From: Symsagittifera roscoffensis
Taxonomy: Eukaryota; Xenacoelomorpha; Acoela; Convolutidae
Reading direction: 5' to 3'
Assembly (NCBI RefSeq): GCF_963678635.1
Contig: NC_087070.1
Location: 31,099,704-31,163,703, forward strand
Length of the DNA: 64,000 nucleotides
The position numbers and the translations under genes are program-made. Below, piece after piece: positions 12,301 to 24,300 of this stretch (its first letter is position 1; every line of letters starts with the position of its first letter). The notes beneath the pieces were generated by a model. That model saw nothing but the letters and a program-made list of their open reading frames with translations, had not been told where the DNA came from and made no database searches.

Positions 12301-15300
12301 TTTTCGGCCGTTTTGTGCATAAGATCCGGAAATTGAATAAACAACTCGTGTATTTAATTCAATAATTATTTTTATAGATAATTCATCAAGAACTACGGTG
12401 AAATGATTAAAGTCGTTTTTTCTATGAGAGCTTAGCGTTATTAGCAGAACATAGCTTAACTATACAGAAAAAGAAAACGAAAGCTCTTATTGTTCCGGCT
12501 GCCACTTAAAGTCTGCTGAGTACATTTTGATTTTAAAAAAGTTTAATTAACTCAAAATTGATTTAAAAATTTAAAAAAAGAAAAAATTTAATTTACTCCA
12601 GCTCTTTTCATTGCAAAACCAAAAGTTACAGAATAAGCGCCTAGCAGAGAGTTGAAAAATCCAAATAAGTTGCCTCATTTCAATTTGGAATAATTTTTGA
12701 GCGGGATTAAATAGCCGCTTACGCGTTAAAGGCACAAAAAATATCGCGCGTTGATTGTCCCAAATTGGCAATTTTCAAACCTCTATATCTCTTCAAAAAA
12801 ATCACCGTTTTTTGATGGGTTAAAATTTTTTTCAGATGATTTACGATACTCCGTTCAAAAATGACTAGTTAAAGAAAAACGCAGCGAGCACAAATAATAA
12901 GTGTTGTCTTCAAAAGTCGGACCAATAAAATCCGAAAAACAGTGAACGGTAAAAAAAGCCTCATAGTACACGGTCTGTAAAGTTTTTTCCTTTTTTCTTT
13001 AGTTCAGTCTGTACTGTGAGAGTGGTAAGTGGGTGGAGTTGGCCAATTCCATCTTCTACTTGGGGGTACTACTTGGCAGCTTCTTCACAAACTCCATCTC
13101 CGACAGATTCGGCCGCAAGTGGGTCGTCCTAGGGGGACTGTTCGTCCAAGCCACGTTCGGTGAGAACTACTCAATATTGTTATCATCTGTTTTAAAAAGT
13201 TAAAATTAAATAAATAAACGCTTTCCCTAAAAATTAAAAATTAAACTAAACAAAAAGTTGAAAGTAAACGCTTTCGCTATAATTAGCATTATCAGGCGAG
13301 AGGTACATCTTAAAGTCAGAATATTTATAGTTAAAAATATTTAAAAAACAATAAATATTAGCATTAAAGCTCATGAGTTTTTTTAGTTTTTTGGAATAAG
13401 ACCAGGGGCGGATTTAGGAGGGAGGAGGCGGACGCCCCCCCCCCGTCCTCAGGGATACAACCCCTGCCGACCCAAAGGGTCCCCCCTTTGTACTATTTTG
13501 AGATATCTATTTTTGGTGACGGACCCTAAAATTTTTCTAAAAGCGTCTTTGGCGCCAATATATACTAATTTTGAGTGGGGGGGGGGGGCGCTTCGAAAAA
13601 ACACGACTTTGGTCAAAACTTTCCAAAAAGTGCCTAAAAACGCCTTTTTTGGCCTGTTTTTTCAAACTTTGCCTGCGGCGCAGAAATTTTGGCCAAAACA
13701 GGGTCTGTTGACTGCTTGGAGAGAGCTTGGAATATCAAGTTGGTCGACCTAAAAAAAGTCGTCAAAACTTTTGGAAATTTTTTCACAAATCCGCCCCGCC
13801 CCCCCCCCCCCCTCGTGAAAATCTTAGATCCGCCCCTGAATAAGACGAAATTGTTAAAACGACTTCTTGTAGAGTTCGTTTTGTTTTCAGATATTTCGTT
13901 CTCCAACACATGTCCCTAATAAAAGTATAGGTTTACCACTGGTAACTAAGATATCTAACTAAGATTAAAACAGAATAAAACGTAATGTGTGAATTAAAAC
14001 TGACTGTAGTCTAAAAAGAGCAACTAGTGACTCGAAGTCCAATGGACTTCGCAGAGTGTACATTAACTGGTACTTGATTAAACATTAAAGGTCAAGGTTA
14101 CAACATACTAAAATACTAAATCACAACATTCCCCACTGCACAAAAATTTATATCTGCCCGCTCCTCGATGTAGCCAATATCACTCATATACTCCATTCTC
14201 CCCTCACTCCACCCGGTCCAAAGTTGAAACAAAAAGTAACCGCGTTTAGCACAATGGAAATTTACAGAGAGTACAAATCACAATGGAGGTGGGTCATATG
14301 GTAATATATACAGGCTACCTACAAGTTTACACAGATATCTACAGTGAATGTACAAAATGATATGTACAATTGGGGTTATGTGGCATTTATACAAATAAGA
14401 AAAACTAACCTAAATCACTAACTAATCAAAAGTGGGTAATCCACTGGATAGAAGCCCAAGCAAATAAAAGAAGTATAATGGTACGAGTTTAAACGTTTTT
14501 AGAGTTTCAAATCGTGGCGTTAAATTTGTCGTGAAAGCTATCGGCCTCCCTCCTTGCATCTGCATCAATGACTGAGGATATGTCGCTGCCGTCATCATCC
14601 TGAATGTTCGTACCAACTTCTACCAATGGAGATGGTAAACTCGCGACCTTTGTTGTTCGAAAAGTGGTTGTTGAGGAGGGGCCTTGTGTGGTTTCCGCCA
14701 CCAGTGTTGGGTGCCAAGGTATATCTTCAACTGGTGTCAAATAATCTGAAGGGGACGCCGTAGAATAAATTGTCTGAGTCCGTGGGCTCTTTGAGCTGGA
14801 GAACGTAATTAGAGGTTCGTCATCGTGAGTCTACTACACTGATGGTCTCCGTTCCAAGCGTCACTTGGTCAATAAAACGCCTGTCTCCGTAAAGTTTAGG
14901 GGGACCTGGATTTCTTCTTGAGCGGGGTTTGATAGATACCGGAGTTTTTGGCGTCTCCAATGTCTTCTCCGGAGAGCTGTCTTATCTGATTGAGTCATTG
15001 CTTGTACCCGTTGGAATAGTGGTCGTTGTCTGTGTGTTAATTTCGCTCGAAAAGGTACTTCTAAGCTGATCTAAATCACTTTGAAAATTAACAGTCGGTG
15101 TATTACATACAATTTCCGCGTGCGTACCCAAGTAATCGTCAATCACTTTATCCCAAAGGTCTAACTCTAGCGACGAATCTAATTTATTAAACGTGGATTT
15201 TGAACCTTTTGTGTTCGGGGTGTTGGTTCTCCTCCTTTTAGCTGCCTTTCCTCCCGTTGGTATGTAACGCGACGATAGACCTCCTGCATTTGAGTCTGGT

Positions 15301-18300
15301 CTCTTCGACGGGGAGTTTCTTTTTCGCTTGCCTGCTAAATCAAGATTGTTAATTAGAGGATTCGGTACTGCCAAAAATTTACTAGGGACCGACGGTTGGG
15401 TTTTATTAAAAGCTAAGTCAGATTTTCTGATCACATGTCCGTTGTCTAATGTAACCGTGTGCTTCGTGTCTGACAATGATTTTCCCCCCAATGGTTTAAA
15501 GTATGGTTCGCCTTCCCTCCGGTTAACTGCCTTCCTAAACCATTTACCTCCTTGGCTGAACGGGTTTGACAGTGGGGCTCGCTGGAGGTTTCTGTCTGCT
15601 TTATCCGAAGGGTCGCTCTCATACCCTCTTTTGTCCGATGCTATGTTTTCCAGATATCCATCCTCAAACGCGTCGTCTGCTCCCAAGTCTTGTGCTCTAT
15701 TTTTTGATAGTATTGACTTTCCCTTGGCTAAACTGATCGCGTGAGAGACCAGAGATTTCCAAAACGTATTGGGGGATCTACTAAAATGTTTTGAAAAAGG
15801 AAAGCATCCAATGGATGATTGTTTCGTCGAACGAATATTCCAGATGATTTTATCAATAGCCGTATTTAAAGATGGTTTTGGTTCCTTAAACGACATTGCC
15901 AGAAGTTTACCTTTAACAGTATAAATGAGTCGTTCTACGACTCCGTTCGATCTGTGATACCCAACAGTACATAAAATAATTTAATATTGTTCTTCTCGCA
16001 GAAGTTTCTAAAATCGAAAGAAGTAAAACATGACCCATGGTCGGCTCTAATAGACTTTGGAAATCTGTGAAGGTGGCAATAATCTGTCATGAAAGATGAA
16101 ATTGAACAATCAGAGGTGTTGTTCACTACTTTTGCTCACGGGAACTATGAGAAGCGATCGATGCATAACAAAAAGTATTTCGAGTAACCCCAATTTTTGT
16201 CCAATGGACCCGCAAAGTCTAAATCTAGTTCTTCATTTGTTTCGGTCAGAATTGGTAATTTCTCCGTATTATTCGTCCCTAGTATCACTTTTAGGTTCTT
16301 ACCGGCCTTGATGCACTGGATGCAATTTTTCCCGTGATAGTATATCTCCCTGAATAGATGTGGCCACCAAATGTTCTCTGCCAAGGATTTCATCCCGACT
16401 TGTCCTGGGTGTGTTTCATGCAGTAATGACAGGAATGGCGACATTAGAGCTGCTGGTACTATCAATTTATTATCGTTAAATAACAATCCTTCTTTAAAGT
16501 AAATGTCTCCCTGAAAGTTCTTTGGGTAGGCTCCGAATTTATCCAATGGTCTGCCTTCCTCTACTGCCTTCTTCACCTCCTTGAGGATTTTGTCTTCGTC
16601 TGTCATCAGTTTGATTAGCTTGTTTGAGCAATGATCTATAAGGGATAGCGGAGTGTCTGGTAATTATACTTGGCCAGTAGTTTCTTGTGTAAATCTGACA
16701 TTGTATCGTTATTGAAGTTCAACGAAATTCCTTTATTTTCTGCCCTGAGGGAAATTTTTAGCAAGTTAACCGATGTAATGAATTCTCGTAACTGTTTTTT
16801 TAATTGAATTTAACGACTGATTAATTGAAAGTATTGACTGGGCAAGAAAAAATAAAAAGGTTTTATCTGATAAATAAAAATGATTGAAATCAAATTTTGA
16901 TAAATTTAGTGGATCGCAACCGCTTGTACAGGACTCTGAACGTGAGTGATTGGAATTACAAATTCTAACCGTGTCGTTTACGTAGCTTAGAATATTCGAG
17001 AAGAACGACCGTTGGATGCTTAGCGACAATTCTTTCTTTCCGCCCATTGGATTATTACAATCCAAGTTACTGATCGTATTTACATCCACTGGATTATACA
17101 ATTCGTTCTTTTTCAATTATTCTTTTTACAATTACTATTTACAGAGATTTTCTACAATCTTTTGTACTGTAGCCACTACAAATTCGCTATCATAGTGTGA
17201 GGTTGGGAGTGCTTTTCCTCAAGTTAATCTCGACAAAAAATCTGTAAATCTAATTTCTTTTCCCGGTATGTGTTTGATCTTGAAATTAAAGGGTAAAAGT
17301 CGGTTTACCCAACGGGTTAGTCTGCTGTGCATAGTTTTGTTGCTCTGATTTGCATTTAGTGCTGATAGTAATGCCTTATGGGCCGTTACGATTTCGAACT
17401 CAGCACCATACAAGTAATTTTTAAAATGCTCCGTCGCTCAGACTACTCCCAACAATTCAAGTTCATTTGTCGAATTTTTACTTTCGTGATTAATTAAAAA
17501 TCGGGAAGCAAATGCTATTGTTAACCAATTCTCCCCATCACATTGTTCTGGGGTGGCTCCCAGGCCGCTATGAGAAGCGCCTGTCTTAAGTCCTGACATC
17601 CTTTTTATATCAAAATGATTGTTCTCTGTGATGTTAACTATCTGCTGTTTTAGTTCTTCAAACGCCTTTGTATGCTCGTCGTTCCTTTGGTAAACTGATT
17701 TTTTTACGAGAAGTGGTCGTAAGGGAGAACTTAGAGATGACCAGTTCGGGACGAATTTTATATACTGATTGATTGACCCAAAGAATGACCTTAGTTCGGA
17801 AATGTTTTTGGGATTTGGTAGGCTTTTTATCGAATCTGATTTTCCCACCAGTAGTTTTACGCCCGAATTTGATATCTTGAAACCCAGCCACTCTATTTCT
17901 TCTTGGAAAAATTCACATTTCTCCCATTTTACCGCCATATTCTTGTTGTCCAAAATGTTTAAAGTTTTTGATAATATCGCTTTGTGTTCATTTAAAGATC
18001 CTTTCGAAGCTATTAAAATGTCGTCTTTATAACAATTGGTAAAAAGAATGTCTTTCAGTAAAGAATTCATTACCCCCTGGAATTCGTTTGGCATATCGCC
18101 CAGTCCGTAAAATCCCGTTAAAATTCTATGGGTTCCAGTGGTTTCGCCCCCCACAATACTAAAGTTACACTGTTTGCTGGTGTCTGTACATAATTGTAGT
18201 TGACTGTACGCATTTTGTATATATAGACTAGTAAACCGAACTTCCCCTGACTCTTTGCTTTACAGTTGGAGCGCTATGTTGTCTATCAGTTCATGTATGT

Positions 18301-21300
18301 TTGGCATTTGATATTTGTTCTTGAATATCTGGTTATTTAATAGTTTCGATTCTAATGCCAACTTGATGCTACCGTCTTTTTTTTCTTGTAATCACTATTG
18401 GACTTGTGAAACAATCTTCATCGCATTTGTTTAGCTTCACAATATGTACCTCTTTTTCCATTCCATTTAGTTCCATCTTTACATTATCTAGTAACTGCAG
18501 GGGAACTCTTCTACCTTTGGTTTGGATAAGTTTGAATGGAGAGTGAAAATGTGTAATTTTTCTGTCCAATGGTATTTTCCCAACTCTGTTTAATATTCCT
18601 TTGTACTTATGATACAGATTAAGAAGTGTGTCTGATTGGTTGTTTAACTTACACAACTCTGGGTGTGATATGTTGTTGACGGGTAGTAGAGGCTGTCGTT
18701 GAGCTATCTCGGTTCCAATTCTCGGTAGATTGTCGTTTTCCAGGATGTTCCTCTCATGTCCAGAAGTGATAAAAATGGAGTTTCGTCCGCGATCCATCAA
18801 TTGGATTGTAATCTTACTATCACTTTCCCGATGATGTTGATTGTGTCGTTGGTAAACCCGCAGTATAGTTCCCTAGTTTTCTTCTCTACCGGGTGTATTT
18901 TCAATTGTGGATTTCTCAAATTCAATTCGTTTCAAGACGTTTTGCTTCAGGAAGCTCACTGGGCTTGCAGAATCCACTGGAATGTTCAAGTTGACTCCCA
19001 GTCCGATGTTGACTAATTTCTTGTTTTCCAAGCCATTGGTATCGTATATTGTCCTGATATTAAGAACGGAATAGTCATCGTTGTCACTTATCCCCTCTTC
19101 GTTGATCACGATGACTATTCCGTTGATCACACTAATCCCCTCTTTGAAGGTCTTCTGGGGAATATGAACAATTCTGACTATTTACAGTTTCATCTACAGT
19201 ATTTACAGCGGGTTTTCTTCCTTTCGATTTACACAGTCTTCCATAATGTTCTTTAAATTTACAGATATCACAAACATTTACTTTCGCCGGACACACATTC
19301 AGATGACCCTTGGTAAACGCATTCCCGCATTTCATACAAGTATTTGATCTTTCTATGTTCAGGCTTGGTTCCTTTTTTTTTATTTTTAAAATTTTTGAAC
19401 ACTCTACCACTACTTCCTGTCGTGTTGAATGATCTAGTCATATTTGTTAGTTTAAAATGGTTATAATAGCCTTTTTGGTCGATGATTGCTTGGTTGAGTG
19501 CATCCATTGGATTGGGGTTTCCGAAAGTAGTCTACGTTGTAAGTCACAATTTTTCATGTTAAAAATAAATACGTCTCTAATCCACTCCTGTTCTGCATTG
19601 ATTCCAATTTCACACGATCTTGCTAAATCTGATAATGCGCCCCAAAATTGTTCGTACGATTCTCTATCCTTTTGTTTTCTGCTCAATAGTTTGTATCGTT
19701 CAAACGTTGTATTAGTTGGTTTGATAAAATCCGATTCTAGCAGTTCGTAAAATTCTTTGAATGAGATTCCTAGGAATTTTACCCTTGGATGTTTTTGGGC
19801 AAAAACTCTTTCTCGTTCCGCTCCTAGGGCCAAGTACAGAATTGATTTTTGTTTTTTGTCGGCCTCATATCTCCTCATTCCTCCGAACTTCCGTTTCTCT
19901 TCTGCTAGTCTTTTCTCTTCTGCGTGTTCGTAGACTCGCATTACTTCTTTATTCCTGGCCTCCCTAGCTTTCCTCTGTTGGTCAGTTTCTGACTCCTGGG
20001 CGCCTTCTAGGATCGGTAACGTGGTCTCCCCTTCCACTGGTTCTTTAAGAATATCATTGTCTAGATTTTCCTTCGCAATGATAGCCAGATGGAATTGGTC
20101 TATCCAGTTGTTCCAATGGGTGGGAGGTTCTACCGTGTGGTTCGGCCAAAAGGCGGGTATTACCCGCAGGTTAGAATCAGTAGTTGACTGCGCCATAATA
20201 AAAGTATAGGTTTACCACTGGTAACTAAGATATTTAACTAAGATTAAAACAGAATAAAAAGTAATGTGTGAATTAAAACTGACTGTAGTCTAAAAAGAGC
20301 AACTAGTGACTCGAAGTCCAATGGACTTCGTAGAGTGTACATTAACTGGTACTTGATTAAACATTAAAGGTCAAGGTTACAACATACTAAAATACTAAAT
20401 CACAACAGTCCCCAATTTTTTCTCCCAATTTTCTCACCTTTTTTAAAAGTTCTAGGGTTAAATTAATGTTTCACTCATATTTTAAGCTTTTAGTCGATAA
20501 AAAAATCATTATTATAATCGCTATATAGGTCAAACCAACTAAGAAAAATGGATCGTGCAACCTAATCTATTTCAGGCCAAATAGGGAAGGGGATTCGTTA
20601 GCAGGTGCAATATTACCGCGTGCTTATTCTCCACTTAGTCCTTCAAAGGTGTGGATAATTTTTACTGGTTATAATTTTTTTAGCAATAACACATTACAAA
20701 TTCGAACGAGACAAACATTTTGCACGCGAAACAGCACAAAATCATGGAGGAAATAACCATCATGGTTAGTCAACGAATTACTGGAATCAAAGTTCGATTG
20801 ATCAATTATCTTCTGTTTCAGGAATTCTTACTGGCGTGCTTCCCAGTTTTCCAGTCTTCGTAGCCGGCAGATTTGTCCAGGGTCTCATTGCTAAGGTAAC
20901 CATTGACTCGAAACAGTAGTGGATAGCAATCAATCTCATTAATCGTTCAAAATATCCAAATTTTGGGAATTATGGTCGTAAGTTCTTTACGAGTGCTCGG
21001 AAAACCATTAGAAAAAATCACGAGAAGTTTTTGAAATTTTAATGAAGGTCCCACTCCCCTCGAGAGAACTTTATATCCGCGCGAAAATTGAGAGTATACT
21101 TTTTACGGAGCTAGCAATTCGTTTCATCGAAGAATCGGTTTTTTACCTGATAAATAACTGAACTAAATTAAACACTGGTGGAACAGGAACGGCTTGTTTC
21201 GCGCGCAAAGAAAAATTGAACAAAAATGATTGGTAAAACAAAGGCAGATCTGGAATTTTCTCGAGGGGTTGGATTTTCAAAAAAAAAACGAAAATTATGC

Positions 21301-24300
21301 CGACCTTTTTTTAAGGTCGATTAAATTGATTTTCTGAGCACTCCCAGAATACTAAGGCAGGCGTCAGAAATTTACAGGCAGGCGTCAGAAAGGAGGGCGC
21401 AAGACAGGTGTCAGAAATTTGAGCTCAATAAGATTCTCCAAAAATAACCAGTATTAAAGCCAAAACAATAAATGTGCGGAAACTAAATAGCGAACTGTTC
21501 ATTCAGCGTGAACACGAGCCTAAGTCGTTATAATAAAATGTAAATAAAATGTTATAGTAAAATGTTAAATAAAGATTGATTTTTTTTTTCAGTTTTTTTA
21601 ATGCTTTTTATTAACCCCTCTGAGCACTTTTGGGTAGGAAAATTTGTAAATTTGACTTTTTCAGGCAGTTGGGTATGTATCGTACGTAATGTGTCTGGAG
21701 TTCCTGCCTATTAAGCTGCGCACGTTCTACGGCATCCTTTACAATGTGGTGTGGGTGAGTGGGTACTGCATGGTGGGGGTGTTCGCCTACCTCTGTCAGG
21801 ACTGGAGGAAACTGACCCTCACACTCAACGCCATCCTCATACTCTTCATTGGACACTGCTGGTCAGAACTGAACTCACATTTTTATAGATAGCTGCCAAA
21901 ACTTTGAGGAAAAAATTTTTGCGTAATAAGGCAAAGTTAATTATATTAAATGCCACATTGTTGGCCATATTTTTTCGTTTAACAAATTTGAATTAAATTT
22001 TAACCTGAAAATTGATTATTTTGACGTCGGAATTAAACGTTCACTCATTTCAACTCGACAAAAATTGTATCGAAAAAATCAAACTAACGCAAAAATACCG
22101 TATTTGAACTACAAGGAAGCCCAAGGTCACCGATAGTTTAATCAGTCCTCAGAATAACTAGTTTTTCTGACACTGTTTTCTCGTGCTAAATTATGCGAAA
22201 AGTCTGCTTCCGACTGTTGAAAAGGATGATGTAGTAAATTTAAATTCCAATCCTAATTAACAACCAATTCTTATAAGATCATAAGCGACAACTGAAATAG
22301 GAGATTACCGAAGGTGCCAAACGCTCCGAAGGTTAGTACCTGTCAACTAAGTCTAGCACCGGTGTGAGAGAGTGGTTGATTGATAGATATAATATTGAAC
22401 ATAAACTAAACGGGAAGTGAACTAGTTTAATCACTATGACTTTTCCCCTTTTATGAAATGAAATTGTATAGATACAATGAATGATAGTTGAGTACTCAGA
22501 AGGGTTGTGATGAAGATTTAAAGACTCAGCATGTTAATGAATAATGAGAGGAAATAAACTAACGTTAAATGACTCAGTATGAAGTTAAAGTACTCAGAAT
22601 GTTTTAAGGTTATTTAAGTACTAAGTTCAAGTTTTTGACTGATCCAGTCAGCCCTCTCCCTCAACTTCCTCCGTTCTTTGCTTTTTGTTTTATTTCATTT
22701 TTCGTGCTTTACTTTTTCTCTCCTCCCTTCGAAATGTGGTCAATCATAACGCCCCCATTTTGGTCACTGGGGTACGCTTCCTTCCACTCCTGCGTGACGT
22801 TGCTTTTAATAAGCTACAATTCGAGTCCTGGCTCGAATAGGAGACCAAAGCTTCTTTTTTCTCTCGCTTTGCCGCCGTTCCTCCGGATATGCTTTTTCCT
22901 TTGGATTTTCCACCCGTACCGCTCGTAGATTGCACCATTGGTGCCGTTTCATTTCCGATCGTTTCGTCGTTCGCTCGCTCCGTTGCTAATGCTCCGCCGT
23001 TTTCTCGCTCCGTCGCTCCGCTGTTTTCTTGCTCCGTCGTCAACATTTCGGCTTCTTCAATCTGCCCGCTCGCCTTGTTTGATTTTTTTTTACTCTCGTG
23101 TCTTTCGTCAGAGGGTTTTTTTCGCTCCGGTTGTTATTCCGCTTCCAAATTTTCATTGAATTCCGCTCTTGTTTGATTTTCCGGTATCTTACCCGTTGCC
23201 GTTATCCGCATTATGAGCGGTTGATAGTCATCGTCATCTGATTCCGTGTCGTTCGCCTGTTCGATTCGTCTCCCCTGTGCGGCCGAGTATTTCGAGCCCT
23301 TGGCGGCCAATTTTTATCGCAAGTCCTGTGGCGTCGGTGGTTTCGGAACATTTTTCCACGACTACTTGGAGGATGTCGCCGGCGATTTCTTCATTGCAAC
23401 CCCAGATTTCCTAAGCAGATGCCCATTACTCATCGGTAACTTATGTTTGCTTTCCGCGACTATACTATTTTTGAGCATTCTATGCTCTTTTAAGTTTTTA
23501 TCGCCCGTTAGCTGGTAAACTGACACCGATGACCCCACTGTCTCGTCCATAGTCTTTGCCGTCGGCTCGTCTTGTTGATTTATGGCTTGCTGGTCTGTTA
23601 ACAGAAGAGGGTGGTTCCGTCTATTGCCATATTCAGTGTCCAATCTAGCGCCCCAGTTTGTATCCGCCGGGCTGGGCATGTCTCGTACTGTTGGATCTCG
23701 TTCGTCTAAACAAGTAGATTTAGATTTAATTACGTTCGACCAGATCAAATTTCTTGATGAGGGCTTCTTGGTTAGCTTTCTTAACATTGTATTAGCCTCC
23801 CGACCGTGGTGAGCTTCGAATGGCGTTATTTTGAGAGTCGCGTTGTTTGCAAATTGTAACGCTCCGAAGGCGCTCTCAATCTTTTTCCCTAGGGGTTCCG
23901 CTGGTTTTTCTCGTGAGTACGTGAGGATTGAGTTCTTTAAGCTGCCGATTGTTTGTTCACACACCATTTCGCGCGGTGATCGTTCACTGGGGATTGTACG
24001 ATTTCGATTCCTTCGCCGTTACAAAACGCTTTTACGTCCCTTGACATGAAATTAATACCCTGATCCACATGAATTTTCCTTGGAACACCGTGGTTGTTTA
24101 TATAGGGCATGAGAAATTCTAAAAATTTGTCCGAACGGTTATTTCCGCAAACCATTGCCGATGGCCAACGGGAGAAACGGTCTACGGCTACGATGACATA
24201 CTTTTTAGATTCATTCAAATAACTTATCGGCCCCCAAAAATCTAATTGCACCGATTCGTTTGATTCTTTTGGTTCTGCAATGGATCCTAAATCTCCTCTA

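Larger units (their letters stand above)
13917..20407 (-). mobile_element. Ty3/gypsy LTR retrotransposon, element 1 (degenerate)
   Basis: A 6491-bp element in intron 2, antisense to the gene. The 212-bp LTRs (13917-14128 and 20196-20407) differ at about 3 positions (~98.6% identical). It is flanked by the 5-bp duplication GTCCC (13912-13916, 20408-20412). Order on the minus strand is gag with zinc knuckles, protease, reverse transcriptase, RNase H, integrase, then a long C-terminal tail. That order (integrase after RNase H) is Ty3/gypsy. Frames are broken by several stops and frameshifts although the LTRs are young. Confidence 0.95.

Noticed and set aside
12039-12344. 101-codon minus-strand frame in intron 1
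   Set aside because: Low-complexity AT-rich translation overlapping a dispersed non-coding repeat. No acceptor or donor context.
13498-13919. Gly/Pro-rich open frames at 13.5-13.9 kb
   Set aside because: They are translations of the MITE's poly-C/G ends and cross the element's boundaries.
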